DNA of 64,000 nucleotides, from contig NZ_JASC01000014.1 of the NCBI RefSeq assembly GCF_000622365.1, positions 310,001-374,000 of the forward strand. Direction: 5' to 3'. A model generated the notes under the pieces. The model saw only the letters and a list, made by a program, of their open reading frames with translations. It had not been told where the DNA came from and ran no database searches. This document shows positions 47,914 through 57,276 of this stretch, piece by piece (the first letter of the stretch is position 1; every line of letters begins with the position of its first letter). The stretch comes from Sulfitobacter noctilucae. GTDB lineage: Bacteria > Pseudomonadota > Alphaproteobacteria > Rhodobacterales > Rhodobacteraceae. The translations under genes were made by a program, and so were the position numbers.

Positions 47914-48831
47914 ATGACCTTTGCACTGCCTGATCTGTGGATCCTCGTAACCCTTGCCGCCGCCGCTTTTCAGACGGTGCGCTTCATGCTGCAAAAACAC
48001 CTGTCGACCGATACGCTATCGGCGGGTGGCGCGACCTTTGCGCGGTTCCTCTATTCGCTGCCGTTCATCATGGTACTGTTGCTGGCCTATCTGGGTCTGG
48101 GGGACGTCTCCTTGCCACAGGTGGGGGCGGGATTCTGGGGCTTCGGCCTTCTAGGCGCAGTATCGCAGATATTGGCAACGGTTTGCGTGGTGCTTTTATT
48201 CAAGCAGCGCAACTTCGCCGTGGGGATCACCTTCAAGAAAACCGAAGTGATACAGACAGTACTGGTCGGCTGGCTCTTGCTGGGCGAGGGCGTGTCGGCC
48301 TTGGGCTTCGCGGCAATCGCGCTGGGCATCCTCGGGCTTTTGATCTTATCAGGGGCCGAGGGCGCGAAGGGCATCAAACTGTCCGATCTGCGCAACCGTG
48401 CGGCCGGCCTGGGGATCGTAAGCGGCGTTCTTTTTGCCTTTTCTGCTGTCAGTTATCGCGGCGCGACGATGGCCGTCAGCACCGAGGACGCGGTGCTGCG
48501 GGCGGTGGTGACGCTGGCGGCGGTGGTTACGATGCAGACGGCCCTGATGCTGGTCTGGCTGCGCCTGCGCGAACCCGGAGAGATCGGTGCCGTCTGGTCC
48601 GCACGCCGCGTGGCCCTGTGGATCGGACTGACCAGCATGGGCGGATCGCTGTGCTGGTTCATCGCCTTTGCCTTGCAAAACGCAGCCTATGTTAAGGCGC
48701 TGGGACAGGTGGAACTGATCCTGTCATTGCTGGCGTCGACCCTGTTTTTCCGCGAGCGGATCACGGGGCGGGAGTTGGTGGGGATGGGCGTGCTGCTGGG
48801 GTCGATCTTGATGCTTGTGTTGGTGATTTGA
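47914..48831 (+). CDS. DMT/EamA-family transporter
   Basis: This 305-residue protein has ten predicted helices in two EamA halves. GLLGAVSQILATVCVVLLFK and NFAVGITFKKTEVIQTVLVG belong to the first half. ALGQVELILSLLASTLFFRE is the conserved end of the second. Drug/metabolite transporters export or import small metabolites; the substrate is unknown. It is probably co-transcribed with the desaturase. Confidence 0.88.
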   Translation: MTFALPDLWILVTLAAAAFQTVRFMLQKHLSTDTLSAGGATFARFLYSLPFIMVLLLAYLGLGDVSLPQVGAGFWGFGLLGAVSQILATVCVVLLFKQRNFAVGITFKKTEVIQTVLVGWLLLGEGVSALGFAAIALGILGLLILSGAEGAKGIKLSDLRNRAAGLGIVSGVLFAFSAVSYRGATMAVSTEDAVLRAVVTLAAVVTMQTALMLVWLRLREPGEIGAVWSARRVALWIGLTSMGGSLCWFIAFALQNAAYVKALGQVELILSLLASTLFFRERITGRELVGMGVLLGSILMLVLVI

Positions 48832-49210
48832 AAAGTCGCTGAAATCATGGTTGGTGTTCGTCGACTTGGTGGATGTGAAGAGAAGGGCGGGAAGGGGACA
48901 TTCGCTGTCCTTGCAAAGTTAAATGTGGAGCTCGTCGCAGGCGGGTGTTCGTCGACCTGTCATGTTTGCGATAATCTCAGAACGCTGCGAACTAGCAAGG
49001 TAGAAAGTTATGTGCACTCATCGACTACATCCGGCAGCACACTAACGCTGCAATCGGGCTCATGTGAGAAGACACTTTGATCGTACTTTCGAAGTTCTGA
49101 AATTGCCCAGAGGCGACACAGTCGAACCGAAGCAAACGCTGCTTTGCCATTCACCTGAATATTTCAAGCTTTGGGTTCCGAAAAACCAGTTTTTCCCTAT
49201 TGCCATTGGG
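48832..49210. other. Intergenic region with a short direct repeat
   Basis: About 380 bp lie between the EamA and glycosyltransferase genes (convergent). No domain-bearing frame was found. The 13-mer GGTGTTCGTCGAC occurs at 48853-48865 and 48944-48956 in the same orientation, 91 bp apart. The stretch between holds GGGACATTCGCTGTCC-like text, which may be a remnant of a dispersed repeat. No terminator is evident. Confidence 0.45.
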
Positions 49211-50203
49211 CTATACGCCAACCTCACGCAGCATATACTGCCAGCAATCGCGAAACCGGTTTTCCAGTTGCTGCGTGGTCCGTACGATTGACCCCTCCTT
49301 CAACTGACTACCATCCTTTGCCTCCCTCGCGATCAGGGCGCTCAGTTCCTTGATGTTTCCCGTTTCCATCATCACGCCACCATGCTGCGCATGATCGCTA
49401 AGACCGTCGACGTCATGACACAGCAACCTGCGACCCGCAGCGAGCGCTTCAACCGCCACGAGACCGTAGGCCTCCCAACGCGAGGGCATGAGCACCACGT
49501 CGACATTCGCTATTGCTGTCACAGGGTCAGACTGAAACCCTCGAAAAACGATGCGCCTGTCGTTTCCCGCCAGTGCTTTCAACGCAGGTTCTTCTGCACC
49601 TTCACCGATGATGTGCAACTGGATGTCTGGATCAGAACATTGGCGAAAGGCCTTGATGAGGGTATCGAACCCTTTTTGATGATCCAGCCGTCCGATGGCC
49701 CCGAACACACGGGCGGGGCCGGTTGGTGCGGGCAAGGCACGGAACGCACTTAGATCGACGCAGGACTGGATCGTGGATAGCTTGTCAGTGTGGACCAAAC
49801 GGTTGGACACCATCCAGTTTGCCTGACCATTGCTGACGCATACGATCCAGTCAAAAAATGAATAGGCCAGTTTGAGCAAGGTCTTGAATCGGCGATGGCT
49901 GGGGACGTTATGCGTCATGAAGCCCTCGGTATAGCTGTGCTCCACGTGGACCAAGGGCGTGCGGGGATGACTGGCGCGCAGGCCGACAAGCGCCGGCAGA
50001 CTGCGCCACGACACAGCAAGATGCGAAACGATCACATCCGCAGGACCAAGATTGCCCAGGATGGTGCCGCGCTTCACAGATTTGACCTTGTGATCCGCCG
50101 TCTGCGCCATAGCGCTGTCAGAGCGTAAAAAATCGAGAACCCGCATGACGCCGCCAGCGGTGGTATCGTCAATCAGGTGTAGGACTTTAGGAAGGTGTTT
50201 CAT
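49211..50203 (-). CDS. Glycosyltransferase family 4
   Basis: This 330-residue GT-B glycosyltransferase shows VFGAIGRLDHQKGFDTLIKA, HIIGEGAEEPALKAL and PSRWEAYGLVAVEALAAGRR, the latter with the E-x7-E donor-site motif of GT4. It adds a sugar to the lipid-linked repeat unit on the cytoplasmic face. Its start overlaps the preceding glycosyltransferase stop by 4 bp (50200-50203), so it is the last gene of the wzx-GT2-GT2-GT4 operon. Confidence 0.87.
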   Translation of the reverse strand: MKHLPKVLHLIDDTTAGGVMRVLDFLRSDSAMAQTADHKVKSVKRGTILGNLGPADVIVSHLAVSWRSLPALVGLRASHPRTPLVHVEHSYTEGFMTHNVPSHRRFKTLLKLAYSFFDWIVCVSNGQANWMVSNRLVHTDKLSTIQSCVDLSAFRALPAPTGPARVFGAIGRLDHQKGFDTLIKAFRQCSDPDIQLHIIGEGAEEPALKALAGNDRRIVFRGFQSDPVTAIANVDVVLMPSRWEAYGLVAVEALAAGRRLLCHDVDGLSDHAQHGGVMMETGNIKELSALIAREAKDGSQLKEGSIVRTTQQLENRFRDCWQYMLREVGV

Positions 50204-51180
50204 GTCTTGGAACCTGTACGGGCCATCATAACGTCCAGCGCCAATGGACCGGCCAAGCGCAAAACCAACGCGGCAGCAATTGTGGTCAGCGTTTTACGAG
50301 GCTCTTCCCAGACGGGCTTCCAGGATTGCGCGAAAGACTGCGCCAACAAATCAACGGCGCGACCTGTGTCTTTGTCACTGATTGCGCGGCGGGCAAGATA
50401 GCGCAGTTGGTAAGCACGGGCGGTCTTGGCCGTCCTGGCAAAGAATTCAGGTGCAATCAGCGACAGCTTTGCGACCATCCGCTCCCATGCGGCCAGCTGC
50501 AAATCCGTTGCCGCAGACAGGCCGCCCGCGTTAACACGGTACTGGGTCAACTCGCCCTCGATACCCTCGAATGTCCACTCGGTGGTCAAGGCAATGCGCA
50601 GCCAGCACTCAATATCTTCGGATTGGCGAAAGGTCTCGTCAAAGTACCAGTCGCGTGTCTGCTCGGATGCAGGACGGTGGGCGATGGCGGCAAAGACAGC
50701 CTTGCGGATAACCGGTGCCGATCCGTTACCAATCGGGTTGCGTTTGAAGATATGCGCAGGCGTGATGTTCTTGAGGCGCGGAGTCTGCGCCATACCAAGC
50801 GAGGCACCGGTTTCATCAATCAAGGCCGATCCTGAATAGCTGATACCGACATTGGTCGCCGCACGCAGATGCGCCACATGGCGTTCCAGCTTTTCAGGCA
50901 ACCACAGATCATCCGCATCACAAAATCCGATGTAAAGCCCGCGTGCTGCAGCAATTCCGGTGTTGCGTGCGCCTGCCAGTCCGCGATTGCGCTGCCTGAT
51001 GACGTTGAAGCCCGGGATGTCAGCGTATTTTTCGAGCACAGCGGCGGTTGTATCGGTCGAACCGTCGTCAACCACGATGATCTCGTAGTCTGTAAACGTC
51101 TGGGCCAGCAGGGCATCCAGCGTTTCAGGCAGCGTTTTGGCGACATTGAAGGCAGGGACGACGATGGAAACGAGGGGCAT
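50200..51180 (-). CDS. Glycosyltransferase family 2
   Basis: This 326-residue GT-A enzyme begins with SIVVPAFNVAKTLPETLDAL. EIIVVDDGSTDTTAAVLEKY and GFCDADDLWLPEKLE (DxD motif) are the donor and metal sites. The C-terminal 120 residues are helical. It is the third gene of the minus-strand operon and would build the repeat unit. Donor and acceptor are unknown. Confidence 0.88.
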   Translation of the reverse strand: MPLVSIVVPAFNVAKTLPETLDALLAQTFTDYEIIVVDDGSTDTTAAVLEKYADIPGFNVIRQRNRGLAGARNTGIAAARGLYIGFCDADDLWLPEKLERHVAHLRAATNVGISYSGSALIDETGASLGMAQTPRLKNITPAHIFKRNPIGNGSAPVIRKAVFAAIAHRPASEQTRDWYFDETFRQSEDIECWLRIALTTEWTFEGIEGELTQYRVNAGGLSAATDLQLAAWERMVAKLSLIAPEFFARTAKTARAYQLRYLARRAISDKDTGRAVDLLAQSFAQSWKPVWEEPRKTLTTIAAALVLRLAGPLALDVMMARTGSKT

Positions 51181-51201
51181 GAGAGCCTCCTTTGTGATGG
51201 A

Positions 51202-52125
51202 TTAACGGGAGAAGAGATGTTGGGAGAGGCGTGCAGGAAGGACGGGTGCCAAGAGTGCACCGGCAAGCGTGGCCAGGCCGCGCCGTGGCGCATTGAAGAA
51301 ACCGGAAGGACTGCGAAGAAAGCCCTGAAGGGCAAAGGTCAGCGGCAACGCGCGCCCCTGACCCAACCGCAAAGCGCGGCGGCTGAGATAGCGTAGGAAG
51401 ATCGCATCAGAGTGATTGCTGGGCGCATGTCCATATTTCGCAGCAGTCCGGATCGCACATGCCCGACCCTTTTGCATGGCACGCAGATCAGCGGACAGGC
51501 CGAAGTGCGATGTGCGGTACCATGTCTGGCATTTATCAATGGCGACCACATGTGAGCCGGTCCCCACCAGACGGATCAGCCATTCAAGGTCTTCGTTGTG
51601 CACCATGGTTTCGTCAAATCCGCCGGTGCGTATGTATGCAGTGCGGCGCACCGCGATGTTGGACATTGTGCACACCGGATTTTCACCCAAGAGCATCGGT
51701 ATGCTTAACGGGGCGGGCGGGACAGACGAAAAGGTCGTGGCCAAGGCAGGATCGTCCTGAAAGAACGCGATCTTGCCGTAGGCGGCGTCGATTTTTGGGT
51801 CGGCAAAACAGGTGGCGAGTTCGCTCAGCTTTTCCGGGCCCCAGATGTCGTCAGCGTCACAAAACGCGATGATCTCGCTATTGGAAAAGAGCAACGCACC
51901 GCAGTCGCGCGCGCTGCTCGGACCTTTGCCGGTATTGCGGTGCACGCGGATGCGCGGGTCTTGGGCGCTTGCGGCATGCAGCATGTCCAGCGTTGCGTCG
52001 GTTGATCCGTCATCAACACAGATGACCTCCCAATCGCTACAGGTCTGGGCCTGTATGCTGTTCAACGTCGCCTGAAGGGTAAGGGCCGCATTGTAGCATG
52101 GAATGATAATTGAGAAGTCGGTCAT
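51202..52125 (-). CDS. Glycosyltransferase family 2
   Basis: This 307-residue GT-A enzyme shows FSIIIPCYNAALTLQATLNS, EVICVDDGSTDATLDMLHAA and AFCDADDIWGPEKLSEL (DxD). It is similar to the following GT2, suggesting an old duplication. The ATG at 52123-52125 overlaps the flippase stop by 4 bp. A longer frame upstream lies wholly within the flippase gene and is Cys-rich nonsense, so the short start is right. Confidence 0.88.
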   Translation of the reverse strand: MTDFSIIIPCYNAALTLQATLNSIQAQTCSDWEVICVDDGSTDATLDMLHAASAQDPRIRVHRNTGKGPSSARDCGALLFSNSEIIAFCDADDIWGPEKLSELATCFADPKIDAAYGKIAFFQDDPALATTFSSVPPAPLSIPMLLGENPVCTMSNIAVRRTAYIRTGGFDETMVHNEDLEWLIRLVGTGSHVVAIDKCQTWYRTSHFGLSADLRAMQKGRACAIRTAAKYGHAPSNHSDAIFLRYLSRRALRLGQGRALPLTFALQGFLRSPSGFFNAPRRGLATLAGALLAPVLPARLSQHLFSR

Positions 52126-53363
52126 GACTGCACCTGTGGGTAGGAGGGAAAGATATGAGTGTGGAGGGTCGCAAAGGCACCGAGGATCATCAGCCCGCCG
52201 GTGACCGCAAGGTAGCCAACAGCCATCGTGAACAGTCCGAAAGGAGCAAGCAAAACAGTGCCGGCAAGGACAGCAAGCGCAAGAGCTGCAGTCATCCACA
52301 ACTCAATTTGCGGTTTGCCCGCGACGCGCAGCCATCCTGCGGCGGTCGCCCAAAGGGTCGTGGGGATCGTAACAAGGCAAAGGATGGAGACGAGCGGTGC
52401 CACGTCTTCCCAGCCATCCCCCAGCAGGACAGGTACATAAAAAGGTGCAAGCACGGATTGCAGGATCACAACAGGCGCAATCAGCGCCAGTCCGACAATC
52501 ACGCTCTGGCGCATGGCGGCGGCTGGATCGTATGACTGGCTGAGATGCGGGAACAACACGGTGGAGAAAGCGGTGGCGAATGCGTTGGAGAGACTAAGGC
52601 CCGCGTTGAACGCCATGAAGTATAGGCCAAGCGCTTGAGGCCCCATTGTCATGCCGACCACGATCTTGTCGCCCTGCAAGCGCAGAACTTTGACCACTTC
52701 GATACCCAGAACGGCCCAGCCATAGTCGATGAACGGACGCAATGGCGCGGGTGTGATGCTCGCCTTGGGCGACCACGGATGCAGGGCACGTACCGCAAAC
52801 AACCAGATCGGCGCGGACAACACGCGCGGCAGAATGAGCGCAACGGCGGAGGGATAGATCAGGACCAGCAGGATCGAGAGCAGATTTGCACCGACCACTT
52901 GCGTGCCGCCGATGGCCGCCGTCTGGCGGAGCTTACCTGCCCGCATAGCCAGCGCGACCTGCACCAAACCCGCTGGCATAAAGAGATACTCAAGACCCAT
53001 CAGCAGGATCAAACCGGACAGCATCGCGCTGCCGCCAGACAGGAACAACCCCCCGGCGATCAACGCCTGAAGCACAAAGAGACCGAGGCACCAGGCCCAG
53101 AAGATGCGGCGTGCGGCAGTGCATGTCGCCTCAAGCATATCGTCGCTTGCCGCGATGATCCGCTGGCCCACACCGTTTTCTGTAAGTGCCTTGAGCATAT
53201 CGCCCGCGGCCATCGCGGATGCTGCGATCCCGATCTGTGTCAGATCAAGTGTGCGGGCTACAGCAATCACCACCAGAAGGCGTGATGCCTTGGTGGCCAC
53301 TTCTGATGCACCGTAAGCCATCAGGTTAGTGGCGAGAGATTTGCTTGTTTGCGAGATAGGCAT
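52122..53363 (-). CDS. Polysaccharide flippase (Wzx/oligosaccharide translocase type)
   Basis: This inner-membrane protein has about 413 residues and 12-14 helices of the MOP/polysaccharide synthase family, with KSLATNLMAYGASEVATKAS at the N-terminus and VKVLRLQGDKIVVGMTMGPQ in the middle. It flips the lipid-linked repeat unit to the periplasm. It is first in a four-gene operon with three glycosyltransferases. It is divergent from the export protein gene across about 190 bp that hold a CTATCC-N4-GGATAG box. A longer start at TTG 53387 is possible. Confidence 0.85.
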   Translation of the reverse strand: MPISQTSKSLATNLMAYGASEVATKASRLLVVIAVARTLDLTQIGIAASAMAAGDMLKALTENGVGQRIIAASDDMLEATCTAARRIFWAWCLGLFVLQALIAGGLFLSGGSAMLSGLILLMGLEYLFMPAGLVQVALAMRAGKLRQTAAIGGTQVVGANLLSILLVLIYPSAVALILPRVLSAPIWLFAVRALHPWSPKASITPAPLRPFIDYGWAVLGIEVVKVLRLQGDKIVVGMTMGPQALGLYFMAFNAGLSLSNAFATAFSTVLFPHLSQSYDPAAAMRQSVIVGLALIAPVVILQSVLAPFYVPVLLGDGWEDVAPLVSILCLVTIPTTLWATAAGWLRVAGKPQIELWMTAALALAVLAGTVLLAPFGLFTMAVGYLAVTGGLMILGAFATLHTHIFPSYPQVQS

Positions 53364-53461
53364 CGTTTGCGCTTTCGTTGATTTCAACCAACACTACCGC
53401 AGCACAACCTTTGTCGTCCCGCGCGCTACGGGACAGGTCCCTTGCGCAAATGGAACACACC

Positions 53462-53477
53462 CTATCCATCAGGATAG
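53462..53477. promoter_or_regulatory. EPS box 1: CTATCC-N4-GGATAG before the export gene
   Basis: CTATCC-ATCA-GGATAG is a perfect copy of the inverted repeat shared by this locus. It lies 75 bp before the Wza-like gene start and 98 bp before the flippase operon on the other strand, so one site could serve both. It is proposed as a target of the LuxR-type response regulator at 60406. Confidence 0.55.
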
Positions 53478-53552
53478 TGTTCTGACCGCATGCACCGTGG
53501 CACGTTGCACTTCATACGCGTAAGGTATGCTCAACCCGTTTCTGGAGGCCTT

Positions 53553-54752
53553 ATGTCTGGCAAACCGACCTTGAGTGGCACCTTCGCAGCCTTGTTGATG
53601 ACAAGTGCCTGCGCCAGCTTTGATACGCCCGACAATCTTGAGCCTGTGGCGCAAGGGAACGGCTATCAGGCGCAATACCGGGAACCTGACGTGACCCGCG
53701 CGAATGCTGACCTGCTAAGGTCAGAAGCTATGAATGCGCAGAAATGTCTGCCCCTTGGGGGCTCTGCTGGCAAAGGCTCCAGCATTGCATCCAGTGTCCT
53801 GCGCGGCGAACGGTTGTCGCGCAACGATCTGCTGGATGTGCGCATCGCCGAGGACGAAACCTTCAACGGCAGCTATGTCGTGTCGCGGGACGGGATGCTT
53901 AAATTGCCGTTCCTGCCACCGATCCGCGCCCAAGGGCGCAGTACAGATCAGGTTGAAGCGGACATCGCAAGGGCGCTGCTCGCCGACGATTTTTACCAAG
54001 TCCCGCCACGCATATCTGTGCGCGCCGCTGATTTCGCCTCTGTCTCGATCGGGGTATCGGGTGCCGTGTTCGAGCCCCACGCCGTCGAAATCGGCGGCGT
54101 GCGCGGCGATACCGTCGACAGCCTGCGCCAAGTGGCTTCGGGTGCCTCGACCGAAGGGCGCAATCTGTCTGCCGCCTTGCGTGCGGCAGGTGGTGTGCGC
54201 CCCGATGCGGATATCTCAGCGGTCGAAGTGCGTCGCGGGGGCCAGACCTATCGCCTCGACATGCGTGGCGTGTTCGAGGGAAGAAATACCGTCGACATCA
54301 TGCTGCTGACCGGTGACGAGGTGCGCGTGCCCAGCCGTCGGTGTTTTCAGGATGATCTGATGCGGCCCAGCCCGATCAGCCCGCCGGGTATCAGCCTGTT
54401 CCTGTCCAATCTCACGCAGCCTGCACAAAACAATGCTGCCTCCGCCGTTGGACAGACTGTGCGCCAGGTGCCTTATGGCTCGCGCTACATGCAGGCAGTG
54501 ATCGACGCTAACTGTGTGGGCGGATCACGCTCAACCAGCGCAGATCGCTCCGCGGTGCTGTTTTCACGCAACCCGATGACGGGCGTATCGGTGGTGATTG
54601 AGCGTGATATCGAAGACCTGCTGCGCCGTGCGGACCGTGATGATTTTGACCCCTATCTGCTGCCCGGCGATGCAATGGCCTGCTATGACAGTACAGTCAC
54701 AAACATCGCCGAAATCGGACGGGTGCTGGGCGCGGTTGCCTTTATTCCTTGA
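53553..54752 (+). CDS. Polysaccharide export lipoprotein (Wza/OPX-like)
   Basis: This 399-residue protein starts after TGGAGG. A signal sequence with LLMTSAC suggests lipidation at about Cys 20. LSRNDLLDVRIAEDETFNGS, then YVVSRDGMLKLPFLPPIRAQ is the Poly_export (PES) domain, and SLRQVASGASTEGRNLSAAL, then AAGGVRPDADISAVEVRRGG is a SLBB-like repeat. Such proteins form the outer-membrane/periplasmic conduit for exopolysaccharide. Its 3' end overlaps the convergent histidine kinase gene by 11 bp. No tyrosine autokinase (Wzc) gene is beside it. Confidence 0.85.
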   Translation: MSGKPTLSGTFAALLMTSACASFDTPDNLEPVAQGNGYQAQYREPDVTRANADLLRSEAMNAQKCLPLGGSAGKGSSIASSVLRGERLSRNDLLDVRIAEDETFNGSYVVSRDGMLKLPFLPPIRAQGRSTDQVEADIARALLADDFYQVPPRISVRAADFASVSIGVSGAVFEPHAVEIGGVRGDTVDSLRQVASGASTEGRNLSAALRAAGGVRPDADISAVEVRRGGQTYRLDMRGVFEGRNTVDIMLLTGDEVRVPSRRCFQDDLMRPSPISPPGISLFLSNLTQPAQNNAASAVGQTVRQVPYGSRYMQAVIDANCVGGSRSTSADRSAVLFSRNPMTGVSVVIERDIEDLLRRADRDDFDPYLLPGDAMACYDSTVTNIAEIGRVLGAVAFIP

Positions 54753-57243
54753 GCGGCACTTCGGCTAATGCTTTCTTGCTGCGCTTCCAGATGTCCGGAA
54801 GCGTGGCAATTGCGGCCATCACAGCAGCGTCCTCTCCAGCTTTCGCGGAACGTTCGATCAACACCAACGCATCACGGAACGCGGTTGCCCCGAACAGGGC
54901 GGCGTTGCCTGCGATCTTATGTGTTTCGGCTGCAATGTCGTTGCGATCCAAACGCGCATCACCTTGAAGCCATTCAATCAGCGTCTCGGCTTCCGCGCTA
55001 TACCGGGCCAACAACTTCGGATAGTTTTCGGCACCGATAACTTCATATGTTTCCGCGTTATGCGCATGATCGATCAGGACAGGTGTTTCTGCCGGAGTTG
55101 TAGCGCCCTCCTTCCCAAGTACCGCCAGAAGATCTGATTTTCTCAGCGGTTTGGTCAAAACGCCGTCCATCCCCTGTGCCAGAAAATCATCACGCTCTGA
55201 CGGCATCACATTTGCAGTCAGCGCCACGATACGCGCATTGCGGGACGCCCCGTTCCCCTGCCTGATCTGGCGTGTGGCGCTGCGCCCGTCCAGCACAGGC
55301 ATGCTAATATCCATCAAGATAAGGTCGAACTTATCGACCGCAGCTTTATCGACACCCTGCTGGCCATCATGGGCTTCGCTCACCTCATGCCCGTCGGCTT
55401 GCAGCATCTCGCGCACGACAAATCTGTTGATTTCGTTATCTTCGACAACCAGCACGCGCAGCGGGGCCATCACGGCGCGTCGCTCTATAAGATTGCCCGG
55501 TTCTGGTGCAGCTTCGGCAGCCTTGGCGGGGATCGCGACGCGAAAGGTACTGCCCACACCAATCTCGCTTGCCACCATAATCTCGCCGCCCAGCATATCA
55601 ACAAACCGCTTAGCAATGCTAAGCCCCAAACCGGTGCCGCCGACATCGCGGTCATAGGCGGCATTGCCGGTGACAAAGTCATCGAAAATGCGGTCCTGTA
55701 GATCCTCCGGTATGCCCGCCCCTGTATCTTCAATTTCAAACGTCATCTCGCCTTTGTGCCAACTGGCGGTGACAGACACCCGGCCGCGTTTGGTGAACTT
55801 AACCGCATTCCCGATGAGGTTCATCAGGACATGCTGCAGACGTTCGCAGTCCGATGTGATCCAATGCTGTGCAGGTCCATCCCATCCCCAATCAAGTGTG
55901 GTTTCCTGGGTGGAGGCCATGCCGCTTTGGCTATCGATAATGTCTTGCAACAGGTCGGACACGTTCATCGGTTCAAGGTTCACGCTGACCTTACCTGAAT
56001 CGTAGCGCGTGATGTCCAGCACGTCAGAGACATGGCTGAGCAACAGGCGCCCCGATGTTTCCATATTGCGCATGTAAGTGTCTTGTTTGCCAGACAGCGT
56101 GGTGTCCCGCAGCAGGCTAAGGTTGCCCAGCAAGCCATTCAGAGGCGTGCGAATTTCGTGGCTCATGGTAGCCAGAAAATCCGATCTGCTTTTCTCACCT
56201 GCAATGGCCTTGTCGCGGGCGTCGACCAGCTCGGCCTCATCGGCTTTTTGCTGGGTGATGTCGCGCAGGAAGGCGATGAAAATATCACCCTCTTCGGTCA
56301 CGGCCGATTGAATGGCGAGTTCCACAGGGAAGATGGATCCGTCACTGCGCTTGGCTTCAAGCTGCACACGCCCTTTCCCAACTACGCGTTTCTCGCCGCC
56401 TTTGCGCATCCGCTCCATGCCGGCTTCGTGTCCGGCACGCATATGGTCAGGCACGATTATTGCCCCCAACTCACGTCCGACCACATCTTCGGCGCGGTGG
56501 CCGAATATCTCTTCGGCGGCGGGGCTGAACTCAATGATATGGCCGGCGTCGTCGCTGATGATAACACCGTCGAGCGATGTATTGATCACCGTGTTCATCC
56601 GCGCTCCCGTCTGGCGGCGGGCTCGTTCCTGACGGCGCATTTTTTCGTTCATGCGCACGAGATACAGTACCGAGATACCAAGCGCCGCAATCAACACGGC
56701 CAGTGCCAGCGCCAGTTCGATCATGGTCAGCGCCACATCCGCGCGTTGCCTGTCCGCGTTCTGCGCAAAAATCTTGAGGCCAGAATTCGACAGTTTGCGC
56801 ACATCAGGGCGAATGTCTTGCACAAGCGATGCAAGGCGCGGCAGGCTGCCGGTGAGTGCCACATCATCAGCGTCAATGAATGTGGCTGTGGTGTCGAGCC
56901 AATCTTGAATGCGTTGCAGCGTCGCAAGAAACTCTTGATCCGCGCGCAGCTCTTCAAACACCTGCGCCTGGGATACCGTGTTGATCCGACTATAGAAAAT
57001 GTCGAACCGCCGTCGAATGCTCGCAAGATCGGCACCGACCCTGATGCGGCCGGAGAATTCCTGAAACTCCACTTCTGTCTGGGATAAGGACCATTGGACA
57101 TTATCGGAGCTGGCCGAGCTTAACTCTTCAATCTCGCGGCTGACATTCCATGTCAGAAAGACGATGGCGCACATAACGACAAGACCGGCCAAGACAAGTA
57201 TTGTCTGGCCGGTTTTTCGACGCATGAATCGGGATTTTGGCAC
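54742..57243 (-). CDS. Hybrid sensor histidine kinase with REC and HPt domains
   Basis: This 833-residue protein starts at GTG with AGGAG five bases upstream. TM1 is at about 9-30, a helical periplasmic sensor at about 35-170, TM2 at about 172-195, then a PAS domain (about 210-330), HisKA with FLATMSHEIRTPLNGLLGNL, and HATPase with NLIGNAVKFTKRG and GTGLGLSIAKRF. A REC domain carries DLILMDISMPVLDG, and an HPt domain carries ETHKIAGNAALFG near the C-terminus. Phosphate would pass His-Asp-His and then to an external regulator, most simply the LuxR-type protein at 60406. It is co-transcribed with the SUOX-fold gene. Confidence 0.9.
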   Translation of the reverse strand: MPKSRFMRRKTGQTILVLAGLVVMCAIVFLTWNVSREIEELSSASSDNVQWSLSQTEVEFQEFSGRIRVGADLASIRRRFDIFYSRINTVSQAQVFEELRADQEFLATLQRIQDWLDTTATFIDADDVALTGSLPRLASLVQDIRPDVRKLSNSGLKIFAQNADRQRADVALTMIELALALAVLIAALGISVLYLVRMNEKMRRQERARRQTGARMNTVINTSLDGVIISDDAGHIIEFSPAAEEIFGHRAEDVVGRELGAIIVPDHMRAGHEAGMERMRKGGEKRVVGKGRVQLEAKRSDGSIFPVELAIQSAVTEEGDIFIAFLRDITQQKADEAELVDARDKAIAGEKSRSDFLATMSHEIRTPLNGLLGNLSLLRDTTLSGKQDTYMRNMETSGRLLLSHVSDVLDITRYDSGKVSVNLEPMNVSDLLQDIIDSQSGMASTQETTLDWGWDGPAQHWITSDCERLQHVLMNLIGNAVKFTKRGRVSVTASWHKGEMTFEIEDTGAGIPEDLQDRIFDDFVTGNAAYDRDVGGTGLGLSIAKRFVDMLGGEIMVASEIGVGSTFRVAIPAKAAEAAPEPGNLIERRAVMAPLRVLVVEDNEINRFVVREMLQADGHEVSEAHDGQQGVDKAAVDKFDLILMDISMPVLDGRSATRQIRQGNGASRNARIVALTANVMPSERDDFLAQGMDGVLTKPLRKSDLLAVLGKEGATTPAETPVLIDHAHNAETYEVIGAENYPKLLARYSAEAETLIEWLQGDARLDRNDIAAETHKIAGNAALFGATAFRDALVLIERSAKAGEDAAVMAAIATLPDIWKRSKKALAEVPLKE

Positions 57244-57276
57244 AGTATCTCCTGTGATTTCGGGCCTCCCCACGGG

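Noticed and set aside
48853-48956. CRISPR or mobile-element repeat
   Set aside because: Only two copies of a 13-mer 91 bp apart; no array, terminal inverted repeats or transposase.
56032-57087. A 351-codon open frame opposite the sensor kinase
   Set aside because: The kinase on the minus strand carries PAS and HisKA motifs here; the plus-strand translation lacks any domain and has shadow composition.
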